A stretch of DNA of 63,204 nucleotides from Chlamydiota bacterium (GTDB lineage: Bacteria > Chlamydiota > Chlamydiia > Chlamydiales > SM23-39): contig JABDHH010000005.1 in assembly GCA_013285585.1 (NCBI GenBank), positions 1-63,204 on the forward strand, read 5' to 3'. Numbering within the stretch: position 1 is the stretch's first letter; each line of letters begins with the position of its first letter. The translations under genes and the position numbers were made by a program. Positions 16,651-25,016 of the stretch are shown piece by piece. The notes under the pieces are model-generated. The model was not told where the DNA came from, searched no databases, and was given only the letters and a program-made list of their open reading frames with translations.

Positions 16651-16998
16651 TGAAAAATAGTCCCCTCGAATCGATTATATATAACCTTCAAAAATTTAAA
16701 GAGGAACACTTTGTTTCCAATCGACCAAAAATTTTTTTGAAGATTGCCGCCTGCGGTCGAGAGGCAACCAACCCATGGCTTGCACCACAGTGGAAAAGAT
16801 CCATTTCAGGCTTTCACTTTGAAGTGAACACCCAGGCCTTAAGGCCTGGGATTACAAGTTGGGCCGAGCTTCATACTCGGCCCAACATTCGGTTTTGAAA
16901 ATACCCAGCCCTTAAGGGCCGGGTTTCCCGCCTCGGGATGATCCCAAGAATTTTTGAAACAAAGCCGAACTGCCTATTCTCGGAACTTCAACCCGTTA
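16651..16998. other. Non-coding spacer with a cluster of perfect GC-rich palindromes
   Basis: No gene is visible between recJ and secDF. Three palindromes stand in a row: CCCAGGCCTTAAGGCCTGGG (16831-16850), TTGGGCCGAG/CTCGGCCCAA (16859-16885) and CCCAGCCCTTAAGGGCCGGG (16904-16923, one mismatch). TTCACTTTGAAGTGAA precedes them. They have no T-tracts. They may be remnants of a larger palindromic repeat or an RNA-processing cluster. Confidence 0.6.
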
Positions 16999-17032
16999 GG
17001 GACTGTTAAACAATAAAGTGTTTAACAGTCCC
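16999..17032. repeat. 34-bp perfect hairpin flanked by TTA, abutting the secDF stop codon
   Basis: GGGACTGTTAAACA, a 6-nt loop and TGTTTAACAGTCCC form a 14-bp perfect stem. TTA stands immediately on both sides, and the right TTA (17033-17035) is the secDF stop codon (TAA on the minus strand). It can act as a secDF terminator structure. The flanks also fit a minimal palindromic insertion with a TWA duplication. Confidence 0.7.
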
Positions 17033-20000
17033 TTATTGAACATGCACGGCCTTTTCTTCTCGCCTGTGGAAGAAAATCATCAGGGGCGCAGCGATGAACC
17101 AAGAAGACAAAGTTCCAAAAAATACGCCAATCGTCATGACCAAAGAAAAACCGAATAGAGAAGGTCCTCCGAAAAGGACCAAGGCGATCAAGACTAACAG
17201 CGTAGTGCCGGATGTGATCGTCGTGCGGCTCAAGGTTGCGTTCAGGGAGATGTTTACGATCTCGAGCAACTTCTTATTGCCGGCGGTTCTCATCTCTTCT
17301 CGGATCCGATCGAAGATAATGATCGTATCGTTCAGAGAATAGCCTACGATGGTCATCAAAGCTGCGATCGTATTCAAATCGATCTGGATTTCAATCCCAA
17401 AAGCATGAAGGATCCCGACCAATCCTAGCGTGATCAGGACATCATGAAATAGGCAGATTAAGGCGGCAGCCGCGAAAGCATATTCAAAGCGGAATGTTAA
17501 ATAAACAAAGATGCAGATGAATGCGATGGCAAGGCCTATGAGAGCATTATTTCTCATGCTGTCCGACATCTGACCGCTCATCGCTGTCCAATTGGAATCA
17601 AGTTGGGAGAAGGAGTGGGGCGCCAAAGCGATCCCTGCTTTTCCAAGGGCGTTCACAGTCCATTCGATGCGAGGATTTTTCATGGAGGCTTTCGCATCGG
17701 TTTCAATCGGCATTTTGTAAAAGGGCTTGCCCGGTTGTTCGAGCGAGGTTCCAAATAGGATGCGGAGATGGTTCGAAGGATTCAGTTCCCGGATTTGAAA
17801 ATCATGGATCGATGCTCCTGCAGAAATCATGGCTTTTTCTATTGCCGGGGCATAATGATCTTCTCCGCTCTCTTCCAGTTCAAGATTTAGTGAGTAGCCG
17901 CCGGTAAAATCCATGCCGAAAATCGAATTGCGCTCTGTGAAAATCAAGGCGGATCCGATGACGATGATTGCGGCTGCGGCGGCGAACGCGAGCTTTGCCC
18001 ATTTCAAGAAATCGACGTGGGTAGAAGCGACCCATCTGGCCATTTTGAGGGCGGTGTTCTTCGGCTTCTGAGCCCATCCGGTAAAATAAAAACGGGTCAT
18101 GAATAGGGCAGTAAACATCGAAGATGCGATCCCGATGATCAAGTTCACAGCAAAACTTTTAATCGGACCGGCATCGAAATTCAGGAGGATGAGGGCTGCT
18201 ATGATCGTAGTGACGTTCGAATCGATGATGGCCGAGTAGGCTTTTTTGTAACCTGCGGACAAAGCCAACCGGATGTTTCCCGATTCGGAAAACTCTTCCT
18301 TGATTCTCTCGAAAACAAGGACGTTCGCATCGACCGCCATGCCGACTGTCAGAACGACGGCTGCAAGGCCGGCCAAAGTCAAGGTGGCGCCGAGATTTTG
18401 CAGGGTAGCCCAGAGAATCAGGAGATTGAAAAGGACGGCGATCGAGGCGACAAGGCCCGCGAAGCGGTAATAAGCCAGCATTGACCCGATGACAAGAATG
18501 AGGGCTGCGATCGTGGCGGCAATGCCTTGGATCCGGTCAGCTTTGCCAAGCTCGGGACTCACATTTTTTTCGGAAAGGATTTGAGGAGTAAAGGTCAGCG
18601 AGCCAGCTTTCAAGTCTGCGGCTAACCGATTTACTTCGCGCTGCGAAAAACTGCCGCTGATCATGGCGCTGTCCCGCAGTCCTGATTCAAGCGTTGGAGC
18701 GCTGATGATCGAGTCGTTTAAAAGGACAGCCATGCGCCAGCCTCTGCCTCTTGAAACATTTTCTAAAGAGGAGCCAAGGACTTTGTCTTTCGAATAGCGG
18801 GAGGTCCATGCGTAAAGGTCATTGCGGGGCTGGATTTTTTTTCCTCCTGTTTCAAAGGAAGATGCGACATCAAAACTGAGAAAATTCCCTTTTCCTGGAT
18901 CGTAGCCGGCGTGGATGTTTTCCAAGTGAGCGCCTTCGATCGCCCAATTGCGGAATACGATCATGAGGGGGTGGGTTTGATTTTGCCACTCGGTAAAGTC
19001 ACCCCCGCGGAACAGTGCGATCTTCGAGACGGAATCGTCTAAGGCGTTGGAGCTTGCCGGGTCGTTGAATGGCGCGAGTCGAAGGCCGTTTTCCCACAGC
19101 ATTTGGGCCGCCGTTGAACGGAGCTCTCCCCGTTCGGTATGGAGATGGGCGTATGCGATCGCGTTGATGCTTTGAGGATCTTTTCTCCCGGTTACCGTAG
19201 CTTCGTTCCAAATTTCTTGAAGGAAACGGTTGACGCTGTCTCCAAGAGCCGGATTGGATGGAGAAAACTGTTCGTTCACGACATGAAAATACATCGTGGA
19301 TGCTTTGATCAATTCGGAAGCCGACATCGACTGCGATCCTGGGAAATCAAGGGCGATGTGATGTCCGACTTGACGGATCGAAACTTCGGAAACTCCCATT
19401 TTATTGACGCGGTTGTAGAGTTCATTGATGCCTTGTTTCAGGTCGGCGTCTTCTGTGACCACCTGACGATTTGCATCCCGCAATTCGATTTGCACCGATT
19501 TTCCTCCGGAAAGATCCAGTCCCCAACGGATGATTTTCCGTTCGTCGCCGCGAAAATATTTGCGAGCGGATAGGAGGATGTTATCCCAAAAGATCCCCTT
19601 GGTGGGTTTTGGGACGTCATAGCGCACATTTGGATCAATGCTGACTTGCGCAGTCCGGTACTCGTCTTTCCATTTCAGAAGGTCTTCATGGATCTGGGTT
19701 TCGATTTTATTTTCGACGGCCATTCTCTGCTCGATGTTTCCGAGTTCGATGAGCGCCATTTTCTGAGTGCCGCGGACGATGAAATCTTCCCGGGTCGCAG
19801 CGAGAAGAGAAGCTGTAAAATTGGGTTTCTCAAAGAGAAAATCTCCTGTTCCCGCCAACATTCCAAAAAAAGGAGATCCTGGATATCCGATGAATCCATC
19901 CCGGTAGAGGATTTCAGCCAAGCTTCGAAAATCTGCGTTGAATTCTAAAGCTAGGGGAGAATCGGGATACTGTTCATAGGTTTTTGCGATCTTGTCGATC

Positions 20001-21412
20001 CCCTTTGCCGCGATATAAAGGGAATTCGCTTTCAATTCAGTCAAATCGCCGTCCTGAGAAATCAAGGGCGAAGCCACGACCAGACAGAGCGCTTTTTGTT
20101 CCGCTGGAAGCATTTGATAGGTTGAGAAATCGACGATTTGAAGAGCGGCTAAGTCGGGATGGCGAGGGAGCCATTGCTTGTTAAGGGATTCTATCAGTTG
20201 TTTCGAGGCCCGCCCTGCTAATTTTCTCTGGTCTAGGCTGATATAGCCGGTAGTTAGGGCAAGCCGATGCAGAGAGATGGAAACCTCTTCGGTTCCCGGA
20301 GTCAAATTTTCAAACGACTGTCTGCCAATTCGGGCAAGTTCATCTATGACGAGCTGCTCGAACCTCTCCTTATTTTTCCCCGAAGCCCGGAATGCCAATG
20401 CGTCGGGATGGAATTTCAAGACGATCCGATCTTTAGAAAGATCGATCGAAAGCTCTGAAAACAGGGGATGGATGGAGGTTAAATCGAATTTGCCCGCAGC
20501 TCTTAGAGACTGTTTGACTCGAGCGGTAGTCCAAGGCTCTTTCCCAGAGGCGAATTGGCTCTCGTGTTTTTTCAGATAATTGGCGGCAGCCAGAAAGCCC
20601 TTCTCTTTCTTTTCGAGGAGGAACAGATTTTGCTCTTGATCTTGTAAATCAGACAAACGGTTTTTTTCTTTCCGAATCGCTTCCCGTGCCTGATCCAAGC
20701 CTTGAATCAAGGCTTGGACAGCAGCGCTTCGGTTGGCCAGGGCGCCTTGAGTGAAGTGGGCAGCAAATCGCGAAGAGAGCGAATCCCCCTCTCCAAACGT
20801 CTCGGGTATCGCGTTGATCTGAGCTGCAAGTGTTTCCAAAACAGGGAACGGAGCATTTCCCTCCTGGATCATTTTCAAATAACTAGATGCCTCGCTGGGG
20901 CCGGCCAGGGTGAGGATAAGCTGCTCCATCCGGTCGTCAAGAATTTGCTTGTCGTTTTTGGACACATAGGAAAAATCTTCTTGTTGCAGACGAATCGGGA
21001 TTTTTCTTTGAATGATGATTTCTTTCCCATTTTCTTCTTGAGGCGGGAGGGAGAGTTGGGCCGGACCGAAAGGGATTAAGGAGCCGGCGCGGGGCAGATA
21101 GGCGCGCAATCGACGGGCTTCTTCCGCCTTGGCGAAGGAAACGATGACGAACTGGGGATTTTCCTTGTCGATCGCAACAGATAAGGGTTTCGCCCGGATC
21201 AGGTCGCAATAAGACCGGATCCAATCCACGGCTTCGCCTTCTAAACTATCCAACCGTTTGACGACTGAAGCTGCGACAGTTTCAGCTGCTGCGGGGCTGA
21301 CGGGCTCTTTCAGGGGTTTTAAGTAGTAAAAGACCGTCGGAAGTATGTTGTAAATCGTTAGGACTATGACTGCGAGGATGAGAAGAAACTGCCACTTGCG
21401 TTGTTTTTCCAT
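17033..21412 (-). CDS. secDF: Fused protein-export membrane protein SecDF
   Basis: At 1459 residues this is a SecD-SecF fusion that helps the Sec translocon pull proteins across the inner membrane using proton motive force. It has an N-terminal membrane segment (residues 9-30) and a very long periplasmic region up to about residue 960. The SecD transmembrane block (about 960-1130) contains the typical DANVLVFERIKEE. A second, SecF-type block (about 1165-1450) contains DDTIIIFDRIREE-like SLNDTIIIFDRIREE. The long first periplasmic domain exceeds that of most SecD proteins and is typical of chlamydial SecDF (CT448). AGG precedes the ATG. A perfect hairpin lies directly after the stop. Confidence 0.95.
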   Translation of the reverse strand: MEKQRKWQFLLILAVIVLTIYNILPTVFYYLKPLKEPVSPAAAETVAASVVKRLDSLEGEAVDWIRSYCDLIRAKPLSVAIDKENPQFVIVSFAKAEEARRLRAYLPRAGSLIPFGPAQLSLPPQEENGKEIIIQRKIPIRLQQEDFSYVSKNDKQILDDRMEQLILTLAGPSEASSYLKMIQEGNAPFPVLETLAAQINAIPETFGEGDSLSSRFAAHFTQGALANRSAAVQALIQGLDQAREAIRKEKNRLSDLQDQEQNLFLLEKKEKGFLAAANYLKKHESQFASGKEPWTTARVKQSLRAAGKFDLTSIHPLFSELSIDLSKDRIVLKFHPDALAFRASGKNKERFEQLVIDELARIGRQSFENLTPGTEEVSISLHRLALTTGYISLDQRKLAGRASKQLIESLNKQWLPRHPDLAALQIVDFSTYQMLPAEQKALCLVVASPLISQDGDLTELKANSLYIAAKGIDKIAKTYEQYPDSPLALEFNADFRSLAEILYRDGFIGYPGSPFFGMLAGTGDFLFEKPNFTASLLAATREDFIVRGTQKMALIELGNIEQRMAVENKIETQIHEDLLKWKDEYRTAQVSIDPNVRYDVPKPTKGIFWDNILLSARKYFRGDERKIIRWGLDLSGGKSVQIELRDANRQVVTEDADLKQGINELYNRVNKMGVSEVSIRQVGHHIALDFPGSQSMSASELIKASTMYFHVVNEQFSPSNPALGDSVNRFLQEIWNEATVTGRKDPQSINAIAYAHLHTERGELRSTAAQMLWENGLRLAPFNDPASSNALDDSVSKIALFRGGDFTEWQNQTHPLMIVFRNWAIEGAHLENIHAGYDPGKGNFLSFDVASSFETGGKKIQPRNDLYAWTSRYSKDKVLGSSLENVSRGRGWRMAVLLNDSIISAPTLESGLRDSAMISGSFSQREVNRLAADLKAGSLTFTPQILSEKNVSPELGKADRIQGIAATIAALILVIGSMLAYYRFAGLVASIAVLFNLLILWATLQNLGATLTLAGLAAVVLTVGMAVDANVLVFERIKEEFSESGNIRLALSAGYKKAYSAIIDSNVTTIIAALILLNFDAGPIKSFAVNLIIGIASSMFTALFMTRFYFTGWAQKPKNTALKMARWVASTHVDFLKWAKLAFAAAAAIIVIGSALIFTERNSIFGMDFTGGYSLNLELEESGEDHYAPAIEKAMISAGASIHDFQIRELNPSNHLRILFGTSLEQPGKPFYKMPIETDAKASMKNPRIEWTVNALGKAGIALAPHSFSQLDSNWTAMSGQMSDSMRNNALIGLAIAFICIFVYLTFRFEYAFAAAALICLFHDVLITLGLVGILHAFGIEIQIDLNTIAALMTIVGYSLNDTIIIFDRIREEMRTAGNKKLLEIVNISLNATLSRTTITSGTTLLVLIALVLFGGPSLFGFSLVMTIGVFFGTLSSWFIAAPLMIFFHRREEKAVHVQ

Positions 21413-21454
21413 GTGAAACCTGACTTATGGACAAAGCGTGTAAGGATATAAGGA

Positions 21455-22012
21455 GTGTATGATGTTGTCCAGTCAATCTCGTTTTTTACTGGGATGGAAA
21501 TTGAATTGGGCCGTATAATTCCCCTCGCAAGTAACGCATGGCCTATGATTTCTAAAGTTTACTTATGCGCCGCGCATCGAGCGCTTCGCGATTCGTACGA
21601 ATCAAGCGAGAGAGGCGAATATCTATCGGCCTGGAGCAAGGCCATGCCTGCCAGACTAAACTATTTAATGGATGCGGGAATCAACGCTGCCGCCATGCCT
21701 TTCTATGGAATCGGAGCCGCATATGGAGCCGCGGAGGCCCTCTTTACTTGGGGAAGGGAAACGACCTATCTCACGGAAAGTCTCAAAGGGATCGACAATA
21801 GTTTGAGCCGGGTCATCTTCGGGTCTTTCGGCGCGATCGTCTCTCCAGCCGTATCGCGCGCTTTTGAAGTCGATTCTGCAGTAGAGTTCGTCGCAACGGC
21901 AATTTTAGTCGCGGCCGTAACCGCAGGGGTTCTTTTTGTTGCGAGCAGGCTAAGATTGCCAAATTTGGTCTTATACAACGCTCAAACTGGCTTTACCTGG
22001 GGATGGTACTAA
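21455..22012 (+). CDS. Unrecognised protein with two hydrophobic segments
   Basis: The 185-residue frame opens with GTG 21455; ATG 21494 is an alternative. A textbook AAGGAG lies at 21450-21455, but the nearest ATG codons (21460, 21463) are in another frame that stops after about 18 codons. Either the real start is GTG/ATG without a good site, or the 5' end carries a frameshift. Hydrophobic, Ala-rich segments lie near residues 75-98 and 143-168. In position (before purA/uppS, after divergent secDF) it matches the unassigned CT449 site of C. trachomatis. Function unknown; a membrane or Inc-like protein is possible. Confidence 0.6.
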   Translation: MYDVVQSISFFTGMEIELGRIIPLASNAWPMISKVYLCAAHRALRDSYESSERGEYLSAWSKAMPARLNYLMDAGINAAAMPFYGIGAAYGAAEALFTWGRETTYLTESLKGIDNSLSRVIFGSFGAIVSPAVSRAFEVDSAVEFVATAILVAAVTAGVLFVASRLRLPNLVLYNAQTGFTWGWY

Positions 22013-22100
22013 GAGGGTGACAAAATCTTGTTTCAAAAAGTTCCTTTCCCCTAATAGACTCAATCCTATATGATTCACAGGAACATTTTCGAGATAACTT

Positions 22101-23384
22101 ATGCCTAGCATCGTCGTGATCGGAATGCAATGGGGCGACGAAGGAAAAGGGAAGGTCATTGACCTCCTTTCAGAACGAGCAGGCCATATCGCTAGGGCAC
22201 AGGGCGGAAATAACGCCGGCCATACCATCGTTGCGAAAGGGCAGGAATACCGTTTCCACGTTGTCCCTTCCGGAATCATTTATCCCCATACCAAGTGCTA
22301 CATTGGAGGAGGGACGGTCATCGATCCGGTTTCTCTTCTTTCCGAATTCGAAGGTCTCAGAACACGCCAAATCGATTTTGAGGACCGCCTTTTCCTATCG
22401 CGATACGCTCATGTGGTGATGCCTTACCACCGACTGCTCGATCAGCTCGCTGAGAAAGCCAAGGGAACCGCCGCCGTTGGGACTACGGGCCGAGGCATCG
22501 GTCCTTGTTATGCCGACAAAGCGAACCGTTCAGGCATCCGCATTGCAGATTTTTTGAATCCTAAGGCCTTCCGCGCTCAATTGGAGAAGGCCCTTGCGAT
22601 GAAAAATAGGGAACTCGAGAATTTGTACGGCCACGGCCCTCTTGAATTCGACCCGATCTTCGATGAGTATCAGAGGTTGGCCGAACGGCTCGGAAGTTTT
22701 GCGGCTCCCGTTGAAGAATTGCTTTTTGCCGCTGCAAAAAAAGGGGAGAGGATTCTATTCGAGGGAGCTCAAGGAGCTTTGCTCGACACTACATTCGGCA
22801 CTTATCCGTTCGTTACCTCTTCTTGCACTTTAGCGGGAGGAGTCTGTTCAGGCGCAGGCGTTGGGCCTTCCTTGATCGATCAAACGATCGGAGTCGCCAA
22901 AGCATACACGACCCGTGTCGGCAACGGACCCTTTCCCACCGAACTGAAACCGGATGAGCTCTCCCGATTTCCCGATCACTCCACAGCTAGAGAATTGGGA
23001 ACGACCACAGGGAGAAAGAGAAGAATCGGCTGGCTCGATACCTTTTTGCTCAAGCATACGATCTGTTTAAACGGGACTGACTTCCTCGCTTTGACAAAGC
23101 TCGACATTCTTGACGGACTCGATGAAATCAAAATTTGCACAGGCTACAAGCATTGCCGTTCTTTTCCGGCGACTCTCGATGAGTTGCAATCGGCGGAACC
23201 GATCTATGAAACCCACCCGGGTTGGAAGCAGTCTACGCGGGGGGTAGAGGTTTACAACGATTTGCCGGGACCTGCGAAAGCTTATGTGAGACGCGTAGAA
23301 GAGCTTTGCGGCGTTTCCGCAGGACTCGTTTCCGTGGGTCCGGAGCGTGAAAAAACCTTGTGGCTGGATCGGTTTTTCGAATGA
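22101..23384 (+). CDS. purA: Adenylosuccinate synthetase
   Basis: PurA joins IMP and aspartate with GTP to give adenylosuccinate on the way to AMP. The 427-residue protein has the WGDEGKGK loop with catalytic D13, the NNAGHT motif with H41, and the later GTTGRGIGP and TTGRKRRIG segments. The length is exactly that of the family. C. trachomatis lacks purA, so this lineage can make part of its AMP from IMP or hypoxanthine. The ATGA overlap of its stop with the uppS start indicates translational coupling, and it heads the purA-uppS-cdsA-cmk/plsC run. Confidence 0.97.
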   Translation: MPSIVVIGMQWGDEGKGKVIDLLSERAGHIARAQGGNNAGHTIVAKGQEYRFHVVPSGIIYPHTKCYIGGGTVIDPVSLLSEFEGLRTRQIDFEDRLFLSRYAHVVMPYHRLLDQLAEKAKGTAAVGTTGRGIGPCYADKANRSGIRIADFLNPKAFRAQLEKALAMKNRELENLYGHGPLEFDPIFDEYQRLAERLGSFAAPVEELLFAAAKKGERILFEGAQGALLDTTFGTYPFVTSSCTLAGGVCSGAGVGPSLIDQTIGVAKAYTTRVGNGPFPTELKPDELSRFPDHSTARELGTTTGRKRRIGWLDTFLLKHTICLNGTDFLALTKLDILDGLDEIKICTGYKHCRSFPATLDELQSAEPIYETHPGWKQSTRGVEVYNDLPGPAKAYVRRVEELCGVSAGLVSVGPEREKTLWLDRFFE

Positions 23385-24160
23385 TTCCGGCATCTCCATC
23401 CCTTCAAACCACATCTTCGCCGCCCTCATTTTTTTCTTCCGATGATTTGACAAGGCTCGATCTCACGAGGATTCCAAAGCATTTGGCGATCATCATGGAT
23501 GGCAACCGACGCTGGGCGATTCAAAAAAACCTTCCGCCCATAATGGGTCATTGGGAAGGGGCGGAAGTGATCACCGATATGGTGCGCGCGAGTTCCGAGC
23601 TAGGGATACAGACGATCACCGTCTTTTCTTTTTCTACTGAGAATTGGCTCCGTCCAGAAGAAGAGGTCGAAGCCCTCATGCAGCTTTTCGAAGTCTATTT
23701 GATCCGCAAGAAAGAGATGATGATCCGAGAAGGGATTCGACTCGAGACGATCGGCGATTTAAGCCGGTTTCCCAACCAGTTGCGAGAAGCTTTTCATGCG
23801 GTCAAACAAGCGACGGAGCATTGCCGGAAGATCAATCTGGTTCTTGCTTTGAATTATGGGGCTCGGGATGAGATCCGCCGCGCGATGATTAAAATTTTGG
23901 AATTGCACCAAAAACATCAATTTTCTCCGCAAGAATTGACTGAAAATCTGATTTCCCGCCATCTCGATACGAATCGATGGGGAGACCCGGAATTGTTGAT
24001 CCGGACTAGCGGGGAGCTAAGAGTGAGTAATTTTTTGCTTTGGCAAATTTCGTATGCTGAAATTTATGTCACTGAAAAGTTTTGGCCCGATTTTACGCCA
24101 AGAGATCTTTTGGAGGCCTTAGCGGCATTTCAAAAAAGAGATCGGCGGTTAGGAGGATAG
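23381..24160 (+). CDS. uppS: Isoprenyl transferase (undecaprenyl diphosphate synthase) UppS
   Basis: UppS builds the C55 lipid carrier for peptidoglycan and other glycans from IPP and FPP. The start ATG 23381 overlaps the purA stop (ATGA). Catalytic D40 sits in IMDGNRRWA, and FSFSTENW, RTSGELRVSNFLLWQ and the late E/Y motif (YAEIYVTEKFWPDF) follow. In most homologs the RTSGE motif is followed by RISNF; here RVSNF is a mild change. Length is 259 residues. It lies 4 bp from cdsA. Confidence 0.95.
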   Translation: MIPASPSLQTTSSPPSFFSSDDLTRLDLTRIPKHLAIIMDGNRRWAIQKNLPPIMGHWEGAEVITDMVRASSELGIQTITVFSFSTENWLRPEEEVEALMQLFEVYLIRKKEMMIREGIRLETIGDLSRFPNQLREAFHAVKQATEHCRKINLVLALNYGARDEIRRAMIKILELHQKHQFSPQELTENLISRHLDTNRWGDPELLIRTSGELRVSNFLLWQISYAEIYVTEKFWPDFTPRDLLEALAAFQKRDRRLGG

Positions 24161-24164
24161 AAAG

Positions 24165-25016
24165 ATGAAAGATTTGTTCAAAAGAACGGTAGCGTCGGTC
24201 ATCTCGATCGCAGCAACGGCTTGTCTGATCGTTTTTTCCGATCTTCCTTGGTTTCAGTTCCTTGTAGCGGCCGTTGTCGCAGCTTTGAGCGGGATTGCGA
24301 TTTGGGAATATGAGCAATTCGTAAAAGCAAAGGGAGGAAGGATGATTCTTCCTGCCTTGATCTTAATCGGCGTCATCCAAGTTCTTTCCTTTTTCGCCTC
24401 TGCTCTCTGGTATGAGTTCGGATGGAGCCTTCCGATGCTGATTTTTTTTATCGGTTTCCTCATTTTGATTGCCCTTCATTTCAACGAAAAAGATGGCGCG
24501 GTCGTCGACTTGGCGGTCTCCTCGTTCGGCCTTCTTTATATCGCAGTCCCTATGGGAATGATCTTGGGCATTCTTTTTGGCAAAGCGGGAGGGCAGGATG
24601 GAAGATGGTGGGTCGCTTATTTGCTCGTTGTTACGAAGATCACTGACATGGGCGCATATTTTGGCGGCAATTTATGGGGAAAGCGGAAGCTTGCGCCTAA
24701 GATCAGCCCAGGGAAAACCGTGGAAGGGGCGATCATCGGACTTATTTGTTCCATCGCCGCTAGCTTCATCTTCTATCTCATCAGCCATTTTTCGGGGGCG
24801 ATCCGATTTCATTTAGGCGTGGCTGAATCCATCTTTCTCGGCTTTGTCCTTGGCTGTATCGGGCAATTCGGAGATCTTTCGGAATCGCTTCTCAAGCGGG
24901 ACGCAAATAAAAAAGACAGCAACGATTTGCCCGGATTAGGAGGCGTTCTCGATTTGATCGATTCCCTCCTCTTCAATGCTTTCATCATATTCTTCTACTT
25001 AAAATATTACCTATGA
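24165..25016 (+). CDS. cdsA: Phosphatidate cytidylyltransferase CdsA
   Basis: CdsA makes CDP-diacylglycerol from phosphatidic acid and CTP in the inner membrane. The 283-residue protein has about eight hydrophobic segments. The C-terminal family signature appears as SLLKRDANKKDSNDLPGLGG followed by D-x-x-DS; the usual PGHGG His is Leu here, an exchange worth noting. Its stop TGA overlaps the start of the next gene (ATGA), indicating coupling with the cmk-plsC frame, which makes CDP precursors and the phosphatidic acid substrate. Confidence 0.93.
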   Translation: MKDLFKRTVASVISIAATACLIVFSDLPWFQFLVAAVVAALSGIAIWEYEQFVKAKGGRMILPALILIGVIQVLSFFASALWYEFGWSLPMLIFFIGFLILIALHFNEKDGAVVDLAVSSFGLLYIAVPMGMILGILFGKAGGQDGRWWVAYLLVVTKITDMGAYFGGNLWGKRKLAPKISPGKTVEGAIIGLICSIAASFIFYLISHFSGAIRFHLGVAESIFLGFVLGCIGQFGDLSESLLKRDANKKDSNDLPGLGGVLDLIDSLLFNAFIIFFYLKYYL

